Shown: one piece after another, positions 8,797 through 17,554 of the stretch | Layout: every line of letters begins with the position of its first letter | Position numbering within the stretch: position 1 is the stretch's first letter | Source: an uncultured Oribacterium sp. | GTDB lineage: Bacteria; Bacillota; Clostridia; Lachnospirales; Lachnospiraceae | DNA: 43,516 nt | Assembly (NCBI GenBank): GCA_937927445.1 | Contig: CALAOB010000105.1 | Coordinates: 1-43,516, forward strand | Direction: 5' to 3' | Translations under genes and position numbers: made by a program | Notes under the pieces: generated by a model | What the model saw: the letters and a program-made list of their open reading frames with translations, nothing else | Databases searched by the model: none | What the model was told of the DNA's origin: nothing

Positions 8797-9882
8797 ATGA
8801 AAATCACAAACATCAGAACCTACAAGATGCAGGTTCCGCTGGTACGGCCGTTCCGCATCGCACTGGGTCTGATCACCCATGCCGAGAGCTGTCTCGTCGA
8901 GATCGAGACCGATGCCGGAATCATCGGATATGGAGAGGGCTCTCCGGGACCACTGATCACCGGTGAGAACCTGGTGGGTACGGTTGCGACGATCGAGAAG
9001 CTGAAGACGAATCTGATCGGTATGGATCCATGTGATATCGAGGCGATCTATACCGTGATGAATCGTACGGTAGCTTATGCCGGTACGGCGAAGGCTGCCA
9101 TCGATCTGGCATGTCATGATATTATCGGTAAGTGTGCCGGTATGCCGCTCTATAAGGTACTCGGTGGTTACTCTGATGAAATCGTCACCGACATGACCGT
9201 CGGCATCGACGAGCCGGAGGTGATGGCTGCCCAGGCGAAGGCACATGTAGAGGCCGGCTTCAATACCATCAAGACCAAGGTCGGTACGGATTTCGCAAGT
9301 GATCTCGCCAGAGTACGTGCGATTCGTGAGGCGGTCGGCGATGATGTGAAGATCCGTCTCGATGCAAACCAGGGCTGGAAGGCGAAGGAGGCAGTCGAGC
9401 TGATCCGCCGTCTCGACGAGTACGATATCGAGCTCGTAGAGCAGCCGGTTCCACGCTTCGATTTCGAGGGACTGAAGTATGTTACGGCAAACAGCTCCGT
9501 ACCGATCATGGCAGATGAGAGCTGCTGGGATTCGAAGGATGCACTGCGTCTCGTTTCCGAGCGTGCCGTAGATTTCATCAACATCAAGCTCATGAAGTGC
9601 GGCGGTCTCTATGAGGCGAAGAAGATCAATGCCATCGCCCAGGCAGCAGGCGTCGAGGTGATGCTCGGCTGCATGGCGGAGGAGAGTGGTATCGCCATCA
9701 ACGCGTCGGCTGCCCTCGGTGCGGCTCTGAAGAACATCACCCGCGCAGACCTCGATGCGACCTTCTCACTCAAGGCACTTCCGTTTGAAGGCGGTCTTAC
9801 CGTGAAGGATACCTGCCATCTCGTGCTTTCTTCTGAGTCGGGTCTCGGCATTACCGGCCTTCATAAGGAGATGCTTTCATGA
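8797..9882 (+). CDS. Dipeptide epimerase (enolase superfamily, L-Ala-D/L-Glu type)
   Basis: A 361-residue enolase-superfamily protein. The catalytic lysine pair of the epimerase group is visible: K159 and K161 in TIKTKVG on one face and K264 in NIKLMKCGG on the other. Metal ligands are D189 (LDANQGW), E215 (VEQPV) and D240 (MADES). Such enzymes invert the second residue of dipeptides, classically L-Ala-D-Glu from cell-wall peptides to L-Ala-L-Glu. Its place between a dipeptide transporter and a D-peptidase-like hydrolase fits murein peptide use. Exact dipeptide specificity cannot be read from sequence alone. Confidence 0.9.
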   Translation: MKITNIRTYKMQVPLVRPFRIALGLITHAESCLVEIETDAGIIGYGEGSPGPLITGENLVGTVATIEKLKTNLIGMDPCDIEAIYTVMNRTVAYAGTAKAAIDLACHDIIGKCAGMPLYKVLGGYSDEIVTDMTVGIDEPEVMAAQAKAHVEAGFNTIKTKVGTDFASDLARVRAIREAVGDDVKIRLDANQGWKAKEAVELIRRLDEYDIELVEQPVPRFDFEGLKYVTANSSVPIMADESCWDSKDALRLVSERAVDFINIKLMKCGGLYEAKKINAIAQAAGVEVMLGCMAEESGIAINASAALGAALKNITRADLDATFSLKALPFEGGLTVKDTCHLVLSSESGLGITGLHKEMLS

Positions 9883-11279
9883 ATCGAATGACAGACAACG
9901 GCCGGAAGCAGCTCGAAGCGCTGGTGCATGAGGTGATGAAGGACGGGCAGGCACGCGGTATCGCGGTCGGCATCGTCGATTCAGACGGAAAGATCCAGTA
10001 TGAGCAGTACTTCGGCTATCGTGATGAAGAAAAGAAGCTTCCGATCGACCGGGATACGATTTTCGGTATGGCATCGGTGACGAAGTCCTTCACCGCGCTG
10101 TCCATCATGCAGATGCAGATGGACGGACTTTTATCCGTCGATGATCCGGTTTCGAAGTATGTTCCGGAATTTACCAATAAAAACCAGACAGCGCCGGTGA
10201 AGCTGTGGCACCTCATGTGCCACAGCGGCGGTTTCTTCCCGCTGCCGCGTATCGTCATCGATAAGACGGCACAGGAGATGCACATCGAGGACTCCCTCGA
10301 GAACGAGCTGATCTACCGCGACGATTTCGCGGAGGAGGGCGTACGGCGGGTTGCTGAGCGCCTGGATGCACAGACGCGCTTTACCGGACGTCCGGGCCAG
10401 CGTCTCAGCTACTGCAACGACGGTTTCGGCTTACTGTCCGATATCGTGCGTCGCCACGGGGGCTATGGCTCCTTCGCAGAGTACCTGGATCAGAAGATTC
10501 TGAAGCCGCTCGGTATGAACCGCAGTAACATCAGTTTCATCCGGAACACCCTCGATGAGAATGCAGCGACCCTGTACTCCCTGGAGAAGGACGGCTGGAG
10601 AGCCGACCGTGATTACCAGAATGATGCCTTCGTTCTGCACGGCGGTGGAGGCATGAAGTCTACGCTCGGCGATATGCTGAAGTATGCGACGATGTACCTG
10701 AACGAGGGTGCCGCCGCAGACGGAACGCGTATCATCGACCGCTATTCGATCCAGGAGATGGTGAAGCCGCGTCAGTTCATGAAGCCGGGGGTCTACTACG
10801 GCTACGGACTCGAGTGCAAGCAGGTGGAGGATCGCACGATCGTCGAGCACGGCGGCAGTCTTCCGGGTGTTTCCTCGAACTTCTCCTTCTGCCCGCAGGA
10901 AAATGTCGGCGTCGTTGTGCTCTGCAACACGATGGATGTTTCCGTCGCGGCGATCGCCGATGCAGCGATGCGCGTATACTTCGGCCTCGATGCGGAAGAA
11001 CCGCGTCCGGAGCATGCAGCACGGAACTGGACGGAAGAGGAAGTCGCAGAGCTCGCCGGCGAGTATGTATCCGGTGAGGGCGATGCGTTCAGTCTGAAGG
11101 CAGAAAATGGCAGCTTATCCATGACGATCAATGGAAAGCCGGCGGAGCTTCAGTCGGTATACGCATGGCAGGGTATGGTACGGAAGAAGTATGCCGATAT
11201 CTACCTGACCGCCATCCGTGACGAGGAAGGGCACGTCTATGCCGCACATTACGGCAGCCGTATCTTCCCGAAGATGTAA
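9879..11279 (+). CDS. Serine beta-lactamase-fold hydrolase (class C / D-peptidase-like)
   Basis: A 466-residue protein of the beta-lactamase/transpeptidase-like fold. The active-site set is complete: S66-V-T-K69, Y178-C-N180 and H324-G-G. A C-terminal lipocalin-like extension after about residue 385 resembles those of D-aminopeptidases and esterases in this family. No signal peptide is seen, so it probably works in the cytoplasm on imported D-containing peptides. ATG 9879 overlaps the epimerase stop (ATGA), so the two are translationally coupled. An esterase or beta-lactamase role is possible but less likely in this operon. Confidence 0.85.
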   Translation: MNRMTDNGRKQLEALVHEVMKDGQARGIAVGIVDSDGKIQYEQYFGYRDEEKKLPIDRDTIFGMASVTKSFTALSIMQMQMDGLLSVDDPVSKYVPEFTNKNQTAPVKLWHLMCHSGGFFPLPRIVIDKTAQEMHIEDSLENELIYRDDFAEEGVRRVAERLDAQTRFTGRPGQRLSYCNDGFGLLSDIVRRHGGYGSFAEYLDQKILKPLGMNRSNISFIRNTLDENAATLYSLEKDGWRADRDYQNDAFVLHGGGGMKSTLGDMLKYATMYLNEGAAADGTRIIDRYSIQEMVKPRQFMKPGVYYGYGLECKQVEDRTIVEHGGSLPGVSSNFSFCPQENVGVVVLCNTMDVSVAAIADAAMRVYFGLDAEEPRPEHAARNWTEEEVAELAGEYVSGEGDAFSLKAENGSLSMTINGKPAELQSVYAWQGMVRKKYADIYLTAIRDEEGHVYAAHYGSRIFPKM

Positions 11280-11298
11280 ATTATAAGAGTTTAACAGA

Positions 11299-11333
11299 GG
11301 CACGCGTTCCCGGTGAACGTGTGCCTTTTTATT
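11299..11333 (+). terminator. Terminator of the peptide operon
   Basis: GGCACGCGTTC (11299-11309) pairs with GAACGTGTGCC (11315-11325), one G-U pair, followed by TTTTTATTT. It ends the operon that starts with the LysR or transporter promoter. Confidence 0.92.
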
Positions 11334-11418
11334 TCGTAAGAAATACAGAAGCGCATCGCTGGTTGACGTCCTGTTTTTGCAAGTGTCGTAAAAATGTCGT
11401 AAATGAAAATCAGCGCAT

Positions 11419-11448
11419 GAAAAAAGCCGGGAATGAAATCATTCCCGG
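11419..11448 (-). terminator. Terminator of tRNA-Val
   Basis: Read on the minus strand, CCGGGAATGA and TCATTCCCGG pair and are followed by CTTTTTT. It lies just past the 3' end of the tRNA gene. Confidence 0.88.
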
Positions 11449-11453
11449 TCAAA

Positions 11454-11526
11454 TGGAGAGTACAGGACTCGAACCTGCGACCCCTTGCGTGTGATGCAAA
11501 TGCTCTACCAGCTGAGCTAACCCTCC
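11454..11526 (-). tRNA. tRNA-Val (anticodon CAC)
   Basis: On the minus strand all arms fold: acceptor GGAGGGT / ACTCTCC, D arm GCTC-AGCTGGTA-GAGC, anticodon arm TTTGC-ATCACAC-GCAAG with CAC at 34-36 and U at 33, and T arm GCAGG-TTCGAGT-CCTGT. The length is 73 bases with discriminator A and no encoded CCA. It reads GUG codons. A promoter TTGTTT, 16 bp, TAAAAT (11565 down to 11538) fits upstream. Confidence 0.95.
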
Positions 11527-11581
11527 GAACAAAGATGATTTTAGCACTCTGAAATCAAAAAACAAGCAGTTCCGCGGTCGA

Positions 11582-11623
11582 TTGCTGGTTTTTTTATGCG
11601 CGATACGGTATAATACCCTCACT
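11582..11623 (+). promoter_or_regulatory. Promoter of the ABC-F gene, near-leaderless
   Basis: A perfect TATAAT lies at 11609-11614, only nine bases before the ATG at 11624. Transcription would begin about 11620-11622, so the mRNA has almost no leader, and no Shine-Dalgarno sequence is present. The -35 is poor (TTGCTG at 11582 is 21 bp away). Confidence 0.6.
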
Positions 11624-13453
11624 ATGATTTTAAATATTGCAAACCTTAATAAGACATACGTTGGAAAACAGATTTTAAAGGGCGTCACCTTTCATATCGA
11701 GGACAAGGAAAAAGCGGCGATTGTCGGGATCAATGGATCCGGCAAGACGACGCTTATTAAGTGTATTTTGGGCGAGGAGGAGCCGGATGATTCCGAGTGT
11801 GTGATCGCGCTTGCGAAGGGAAAGAAGATCGGCTATCTCGCGCAGCAGCACGCCGACATGCCGGGTGCGGAAGACGATATCCCGACGGATCTCACGGATG
11901 CGAAGGCTCTCGCGATGAAGCAGGAGATCGATGCCTTCGGTGATGATTTCGATACCCTGTCCGGAGGTCAGAAGACCCGGAAGCGCCTCGAGGAGATCCT
12001 CCTCACGAAGCCGGACCTGCTCATCCTCGATGAGCCGACGAACCACCTCGACATCGAGTCGATCCAGTGGCTCGAGAAGGTGCTGAAGCGCTATGACGGA
12101 GCGGTTCTTCTGGTATCGCATGACCGATATTTCCTCGATCATGTCGTGACGAAGATCATCGACCTCGATAACGGGCGCGCCCGCATGTACCGCGGCAACT
12201 ACTCGGAGTACGCCGAGAAGAAAAAGCAGATCCGGGATGCGGAGCTGAAGGCCTACTATAATCAGCAGGCGGACATCGCGCACCAGCAGGCGGTCATCGA
12301 TAAGCTGAAGCAGTTCAACCGTGAGAAGTCCATCAAGCGTGCAGAGTCCCGTGAGAAGGCCCTTGCAAAGGTGGAGTTGCTCGATAAGCCGGAGGAGCTC
12401 GATAATGAGATGCGCCTGGCATTGACCCCGCATCTCCAGTCCGGAAACGATGTGCTGTCCGTAAAGGAGCTCAGCAAGTCCTTCGGCGAGAAGACGCTGT
12501 TCTCGAACATTTCCTTCGAAATCAAGCGGGGCGAACATGTCGCGGTGATCGGTGCGAACGGTACCGGTAAGACCACGCTTCTCAAAATCCTGAACGAGCA
12601 GGAGCCGGCGACGACCGGCAGCTTCAAGCTCGGTACGAATGTCGAGATCGGGTACTACGATCAGGAGCATGCCGTGCTTCACATGGAGAAGACCATCTTC
12701 GACGAGATCCAGGACGACTACCCGTACCTGAACGATACGAAGGTGCGGAATGTCCTCGCTGCCTTCCTTTTCCGTGGCGATGACGTGTACAAGCGCATCG
12801 GCGACCTCTCCGGTGGAGAGCAGGGCCGTGTGTCCCTCGCGAAGCTGATGCTCAGTAATGCGAACTTCCTCATCCTCGATGAGCCGACGAACCATCTGGA
12901 CATCCAGGGCCGTGAGGTGCTGGAGGACGCGATCCGGAACTACGAGGGCACCGTGCTCTACGTGTCCCACGACCGTTACTTCATCAACAAGACCGCGACC
13001 CGTATCCTCGAGCTCTTCGAGAACCGCTTCGATAACTACATCGGCGACTACGATTACTACCTCGAGAAGAAGGAGGATGTCCGGAAGTACGGTGGCTCTG
13101 TACTGGATGCCAATGCAAACAGCCAGAAGGCACGTACCTCCGCGGTACCGAATCCAGAAATCAAGTCCGAGCAGAAGACCGACTGGGAGCTGCAGAAGGA
13201 GTATAAGAAGAACCTCCAGAAGCTGCAGCGCGACCTGAAGTCGACCGAGGAAGAAATCCAAAAGCTCGAAGCGCGTAACGAGGAGCTGGACGATGACTAC
13301 ATGAACCCGGACATCGCCGCCGACGTCGGACGCCTCATGGAGCTGCACAAGGAGCATGAGAAGAACAATGCCCGCCTCGGGGATCTCTACGAAAACTGGG
13401 AGACCATCTCGGAACAGCTGGAAGAACTGAAGCAGCAGGAACCGGGGAACTAA
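11624..13453 (+). CDS. ABC-F family ATPase (ribosome-associated)
   Basis: A 609-residue soluble protein with two ABC cassettes and no membrane spans. Cassette 1 has GINGSGKTT, LSGGQKTRKRLEE and LLILDEPTNHLD; cassette 2 has GANGTGKTT, LSGGEQGRVSLAK and LILDEPTNHLD. The linker between them (about residues 200-275) is rich in charged residues, as in the P-site tRNA-interaction motif. A C-terminal coiled coil (about 520-605) resembles Uup/YdiF proteins. ABC-F proteins act on the ribosome, either as general translation factors or as antibiotic protection factors; the sequence alone does not say which. I took ATG 11624 because the family starts at this residue (MILNIANLNKTY) although no ribosome site precedes it. 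Confidence 0.93.
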   Translation: MILNIANLNKTYVGKQILKGVTFHIEDKEKAAIVGINGSGKTTLIKCILGEEEPDDSECVIALAKGKKIGYLAQQHADMPGAEDDIPTDLTDAKALAMKQEIDAFGDDFDTLSGGQKTRKRLEEILLTKPDLLILDEPTNHLDIESIQWLEKVLKRYDGAVLLVSHDRYFLDHVVTKIIDLDNGRARMYRGNYSEYAEKKKQIRDAELKAYYNQQADIAHQQAVIDKLKQFNREKSIKRAESREKALAKVELLDKPEELDNEMRLALTPHLQSGNDVLSVKELSKSFGEKTLFSNISFEIKRGEHVAVIGANGTGKTTLLKILNEQEPATTGSFKLGTNVEIGYYDQEHAVLHMEKTIFDEIQDDYPYLNDTKVRNVLAAFLFRGDDVYKRIGDLSGGEQGRVSLAKLMLSNANFLILDEPTNHLDIQGREVLEDAIRNYEGTVLYVSHDRYFINKTATRILELFENRFDNYIGDYDYYLEKKEDVRKYGGSVLDANANSQKARTSAVPNPEIKSEQKTDWELQKEYKKNLQKLQRDLKSTEEEIQKLEARNEELDDDYMNPDIAADVGRLMELHKEHEKNNARLGDLYENWETISEQLEELKQQEPGN

Positions 13454-13463
13454 ATACGAATAC

Positions 13464-13500
13464 CAAAAAGGCTGTCGCATCTGCGACAGCCTTTTCTTTC
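13464..13500. terminator. Bidirectional terminator between convergent genes
   Basis: AAAAAGGCTGTCGCA pairs with TGCGACAGCCTTTT. A-run and T-run flank the stem on opposite sides, so it can stop both the ABC-F transcript and the DUF819 transcript coming from the right. Confidence 0.9.
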
Positions 13501-13515
13501 ACTATATCTTTTTAT

Positions 13516-14730
13516 TTATCCGATCAGCAGCGATCCGACGACGATGCCGAGGTAGGTGCCGACGACATAACCGAAGGTGCCGACGAGCATACATGGACCG
13601 ACGAGCTTGTTCCAGCCCTGGGCGATTGCCATGCCGGCTGCGGTGGTCGGGCCACCGATGTTGGCATTGGACGCAAGGATGATCTCCTCGAGGGAACCGC
13701 CGATGAGCTTACCGCCGATGAAGCAGAAGAGCATGTTGACGATCACCATCAGGAGGCAGAAGACGAGAAGCAGCGGTGCCTGCTGGATGATGAGCGGGAT
13801 CGACGCCGGCACACCGATGACGAAGAAGAACAGGTAGATGAGGTAGGTGCCCAGCTCCTGCGCGCCATGCATGGCCTCGGCCTTTTCCGGAAGGACCGTA
13901 GCGAACAGCATCGCAACGGTTGTGATCCAGACGTACTGGCTGCCGAAGAAGGTGTTCAGCATGTTGAGGAACCAGTTGCCGGTCGGAATCACGCCGGAGA
14001 GGACGCCGGCGATGAGCTTCGAGATCGTCACGACGATGATGGAGAAGGCGAAGTCGATCGCGATATCACGAAGGGAGATTTCCTTCCGTCCCCAGTACTT
14101 CGCAGCGAGGGTCTTACCCTCCTCGGCGTCCGTACCGTTCGCGAGGACATGGTCGATATGCGGATGCGGATAGTGCTTCCGGAGCCACGCATTGCCCGCA
14201 AACGCGATGAGGATCATGAAGTAGATCGCCATGTTCAGATTATCGGCGACGGTCGCCGCGGAAATCAGGGTCTGGTCCACATGGAAGGCATCGGCGAGGG
14301 CCGTGAAGTTGACGCCACCACCGATGTAGGAACCGGTCATCATCGCGGCCACGTACGGAAGATTCGGGATGAACTTCCCGAGGATGAGCACGCCGAGCAC
14401 CGCGCCGGCCACCGTGCCGAGGGCACCGATCAGGAAGATGCCGAGCATACGTCCGGTTTCCTTCCAGATCTTCGAGAGGTTGACCTGCAGCAGCAAAAGC
14501 GGAATCGCCATCGGCACCGCGAAGCCCCAGACTACATCGTCAAAAATCGGTGCGCTCGCCGGGATGATCTTCAGGTTCGTGAGCAGCAGGGCACAGATCA
14601 GGGCAATGATGGCACCGCTGATCTTGCTGGCCCAGGCGTAGGTCTGCTCCATCCAGATGGAAAAGGCGACCACCAGCACCATAATGCTCATCAGCACCCA
14701 GGTGTTATCTGCGGAAATGAGAGTATTCAT
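13516..14730 (-). CDS. DUF819 family integral membrane protein
   Basis: A 404-residue, very hydrophobic protein with roughly ten to twelve spans. The segments TGSYIGGGVNFTALADAF and the C-terminal ASNANIGGPTTAAGMAIAQGW are the two matching glycine-rich repeats characteristic of the DUF819/YjcL group, which look like the two halves of a transporter. Function is unknown; substrates are presumed small anions or peptides. In several Firmicutes such genes sit near dipeptide epimerases and peptidases, as here a few kb away, but this link is an inference. AGGAG precedes the ATG. Confidence 0.85.
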   Translation of the reverse strand: MNTLISADNTWVLMSIMVLVVAFSIWMEQTYAWASKISGAIIALICALLLTNLKIIPASAPIFDDVVWGFAVPMAIPLLLLQVNLSKIWKETGRMLGIFLIGALGTVAGAVLGVLILGKFIPNLPYVAAMMTGSYIGGGVNFTALADAFHVDQTLISAATVADNLNMAIYFMILIAFAGNAWLRKHYPHPHIDHVLANGTDAEEGKTLAAKYWGRKEISLRDIAIDFAFSIIVVTISKLIAGVLSGVIPTGNWFLNMLNTFFGSQYVWITTVAMLFATVLPEKAEAMHGAQELGTYLIYLFFFVIGVPASIPLIIQQAPLLLVFCLLMVIVNMLFCFIGGKLIGGSLEEIILASNANIGGPTTAAGMAIAQGWNKLVGPCMLVGTFGYVVGTYLGIVVGSLLIG

Positions 14731-14893
14731 CGTGTTATCTCCTAAGCTTAAAATTTCACGTAAGAATCATGATGTTTATCATTATATCGCAGACGGAATC
14801 ATGCGTAAAATGATGATTCTACCTATTAATTATGCAGTTATTCATCCGTGCTGATGGGATTAGGAGAAAAAGTGAACATCATAAGCGTAATGC
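14731..14893. promoter_or_regulatory. Upstream region of the DUF819 gene with repeated GAATCAT sites
   Basis: GAATCAT occurs at 14764-14770 and 14796-14802 on the plus strand and as ATGATTC at 14813-14819. The first and third form an inverted pair (AGAATCAT / ATGATTCT). These may be binding sites for a regulator of the DUF819 gene. No gene is seen here. Confidence 0.35.
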
Positions 14894-15142
14894 TCAGTCT
14901 GGAAAATCCAGTGCTTCTGCGATGGAGGCCATATGATAACAACCGTTTAGATAGATACGGCCGGCTTCCGTAAGAGATAGCCCTTTTTCTGTTCGCGTAA
15001 AAAGTCTGGTATTCAGTTCTCGTTCCAGCTTCTGTAAAAACTGACTCAACGCAGGCTGTGAAATATAGAGCCGGCTGGCGGCTGAAGAGATATTTTTTTC
15101 TTCTGCAATGACGATAAAGTAGTGGATATCATTGAGTTTCAT
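14894..15142 (-). CDS. Truncated LysR protein, helix-turn-helix domain only
   Basis: An 82-residue product containing a complete LysR DNA-binding domain (ISSAASRLYISQPALSQFLQ, about residues 18-37, with the wing and LTEAG motif) and then only about 20 more residues before a stop. No effector domain is encoded downstream in any frame; only 163 bp separate it from the next gene. It overlaps the end of the upstream LysR gene by 14 bp in another frame and has AGAGG upstream of its ATG, so it may be expressed by coupling. It could be a decayed gene remnant or a functional small DNA-binding protein that competes at LysR sites. Confidence 0.6.
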   Translation of the reverse strand: MKLNDIHYFIVIAEEKNISSAASRLYISQPALSQFLQKLERELNTRLFTRTEKGLSLTEAGRIYLNGCYHMASIAEALDFPD

Positions 15143-16076
15143 TTTTAGCTAACCTCTTAGGACTCAGGCTATACAGCTGGATAGCCGTTTCTTCGGCCAT
15201 CGAAAGCCGGGCATCTTTACGGGCCAGAATACCGTGATGAATACCGAGCTCGCCCTGCAGGCGATAGGCGGTAAATTCCGGGACGGTTTCTATGAAATGA
15301 GCAGGCAGAAAACCGATGCCATTTCCAGACAAAATCATGTCGTAGACGACGGCGGTGGAACTTGTTTCATAGACGATACTTGGATGAAAGTGTGCTTCAT
15401 GCAGAAATTCGTCAATGAAACAGCGCATTTGTGTGTTTTTATCATACAGCACGAAGACGGAATCAATGAAATCGGTGATGTTCACATAACCTTTAATGCG
15501 GCTGTCGGGACTGTAGTGCCCGGCGATAAAAGAGGGCGGCGTATTCTGAGCGTATGGATGAAAGTTTGGAAGTGTAAGCACCAGATTTTCGTCCCAACGT
15601 GCATATGCTTGAAAATGATTCAAATCGGCATCGCTGAAGGTAGCAAGCAGAAGATCCAGCTGACCATGCGCAAGCATTTCTTTTCCGCGAAGAGAATGAC
15701 ACTGTATGATGCTGAACTCAACATCCGGCTGAAGACGGTGGAAGTCGTTAAAAATAGATGCGATGATGATTTCTTCCCGTGGACTCGCGCCGATTCGAAG
15801 CGTCTCTTTATATCCACCTGCACTACGGTGAATACCGGATACAGTGTTGTCATACACAGTCAGAAGTTCCTGAACTTTCTTCAGAGACTGCTTTCCATAA
15901 TCAGTTAACTGGAATTGACGTCGTCCGTGAATAAAGAGTGGACATGGGAGCTGAGTTTCCAGATTTTTCAGAAAACGAGAAAGGGCAGGCGCGGAAATAC
16001 CCAGCTGCTCGGCAGATGCTTTAAGATTTCCGTTTGTGGCAAGTACTTCTAAATATTTCAACTGTCTGATGGTCAT
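15129..16076 (-). CDS. LysR-family transcriptional regulator
   Basis: A 315-residue LysR protein. The HTH is NLKASAEQLGISAPALSRFLKNLE (split about residues 17-40) and the effector-binding domain begins near residue 92 (KETLRIGASPREE). It is divergent from the SLC13 permease gene at 16239 across 162 bp, the usual layout for a regulator that activates its neighbour. The likely ligand is the organic or sugar acid handled by the permease and dehydratase. Confidence 0.88.
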   Translation of the reverse strand: MTIRQLKYLEVLATNGNLKASAEQLGISAPALSRFLKNLETQLPCPLFIHGRRQFQLTDYGKQSLKKVQELLTVYDNTVSGIHRSAGGYKETLRIGASPREEIIIASIFNDFHRLQPDVEFSIIQCHSLRGKEMLAHGQLDLLLATFSDADLNHFQAYARWDENLVLTLPNFHPYAQNTPPSFIAGHYSPDSRIKGYVNITDFIDSVFVLYDKNTQMRCFIDEFLHEAHFHPSIVYETSSTAVVYDMILSGNGIGFLPAHFIETVPEFTAYRLQGELGIHHGILARKDARLSMAEETAIQLYSLSPKRLAKNETQ

Positions 16077-16238
16077 GCTGGATACCTCAATGAAAGATAA
16101 TTATATTAATAATTACTTATATATTAGTTGCGATTTGCGTATTTGTAAATAATAGAAATGTCCTATATTATGAGACTAGTAAAGCAGCTGCATCATTAAT
16201 AAAATAATAACATTTAATTTTATTTATGGAGGAATCCT
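16077..16238. promoter_or_regulatory. Divergent promoter region, LysR / SLC13 permease 1
   Basis: An AT-rich gap. A promoter toward the permease fits TTGTAA 16143-16148, 17 bp, TATTAT 16166-16171. About 30 bp before its -35 the stretch at 16106-16120 has T-N11-A form and ends in CTTAT, resembling the boxes before garD and gudD. Confidence 0.45.
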
Positions 16239-17510
16239 ATGAATGTGCAATTAGTGATTACTCTTCTCGTGATTCTCGGTATGGTAATCGGATTCATGAG
16301 CGGAAAATTCAAACTGGGTCATGTTGCGATGACGGCAACCACTGTTCTTTGCCTTACGGGCGTTTTAACGTTTAAAGAGGCATATGCCTATTTTTCCAAC
16401 AGCAATATCGTTATGCTGGGTGCGATTTTTATTCTGAGTGGTGCACTTAGTAAGACGAGCCTGCTTCTTAAAATCCGTGACTGGATGATTCGGAATTCTC
16501 ATAGAGGGCAGCTGATTATCATACTGTTTATGTCGATTTCAGCTATTCTTGCGAATGTTGCATCACCTCTGACCGCACTCAGTCTGATGATTCCGTTCAT
16601 GACAGCACTTGGCGAAGAAAGCTCTGTAAAGCCGACCCATCTCTTGTATCCAGGCGCCGTTGTTGCACACTGCTGCCAGGGTGCGCTTCCCATCGGTACA
16701 TTCTTTCTGATGATCAACGCACTTCTCGAAGGTAACAATGTTCCGGAGAGCCAGATGCTGACGGTTGTAGACTATGCAAAGGTTATTTTTATTCCAGGAC
16801 TGATTTCCGTTCTCTATATGGCGTTTATTGGCTGGCGTTTCTTCCCGGCTGCCGGAATCGATACGGATTCTCTCAGTGTGAAGAGTACAGGAAAGCCACA
16901 GGTTACAGCCAAGCAGGAGAAAATCATCTATGTCCTCTTTGCGCTTGTGTTTATCGGATTACTTTTTAAACAGTCTTTACCGTTTGATATGACAGCCTTT
17001 GCGGTATTTGTCGACCTGATTCTTATGTATTTCGGCATTCTTGACCTGAATGATGTAAAGAATTACATTAATCTCGATGCGCTGTTTATGCTGGCAGGTG
17101 TACTTCCACTTGGTACAGCTATGCAGAATACGGGAGCCGGCGATCTCGTGTCGAATATGATTCTGAGTGTGCTTGGCGGAAACCCTACACCGTTCATGAT
17201 TCTGGTCGCATTCTATATTGCGGCGGCTTTCCTGACACAGTTTATGTCCAATACAGCGACTGCCAATATTTTTGCAACATTGGCTATTGTAACGGCACTT
17301 TCTCGTGGCCTCGATCCTAGACCATTTGCCATTGCAATTTATGCTGGTGCGACCGCTGCGATGCTTTCTCCGACCAGTTCACCTTCGGTAGCAATCGCGT
17401 TTGCAGCCGGAAAATATAAAATTGTGGATGTACTGAAGGCATGCCTTCCACTTTGGATTTTATATGGCGTAGCGGTGATCTTTATGGCTAATTATTGCTA
17501 TCCTCTTTGA
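16239..17510 (+). CDS. SLC13/DASS-type anion permease (copy 1)
   Basis: A 423-residue polytopic membrane protein of the SLC13/CitM-like ion transporter superfamily, which moves di- and tricarboxylates or other anions with Na+ or H+. It shows two similar halves ending in the re-entrant Ser/Thr-Pro segments ANVASPLTALSLMIPF (about residues 107-122) and AAMLSPTSSPSVAIAF near the C-terminus, which carry the ion and substrate sites. GGAGG precedes the ATG. A close paralogue lies at 19934. The dehydratase gene right behind suggests that the cargo is a sugar acid. Confidence 0.85.
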   Translation: MNVQLVITLLVILGMVIGFMSGKFKLGHVAMTATTVLCLTGVLTFKEAYAYFSNSNIVMLGAIFILSGALSKTSLLLKIRDWMIRNSHRGQLIIILFMSISAILANVASPLTALSLMIPFMTALGEESSVKPTHLLYPGAVVAHCCQGALPIGTFFLMINALLEGNNVPESQMLTVVDYAKVIFIPGLISVLYMAFIGWRFFPAAGIDTDSLSVKSTGKPQVTAKQEKIIYVLFALVFIGLLFKQSLPFDMTAFAVFVDLILMYFGILDLNDVKNYINLDALFMLAGVLPLGTAMQNTGAGDLVSNMILSVLGGNPTPFMILVAFYIAAAFLTQFMSNTATANIFATLAIVTALSRGLDPRPFAIAIYAGATAAMLSPTSSPSVAIAFAAGKYKIVDVLKACLPLWILYGVAVIFMANYCYPL

Positions 17511-17554
17511 TGGAAAAAGTAGTCTGCATGAATAGGATATGAGGTAAGAATGAT

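Noticed and set aside
11675..13480. A 601-codon open frame on the minus strand opposite the ABC-F gene
   Set aside because: It mirrors a strongly conserved ABC-F gene and its product is a low-complexity Leu/Val/Arg-rich sequence with no domain; it arises from codon bias.
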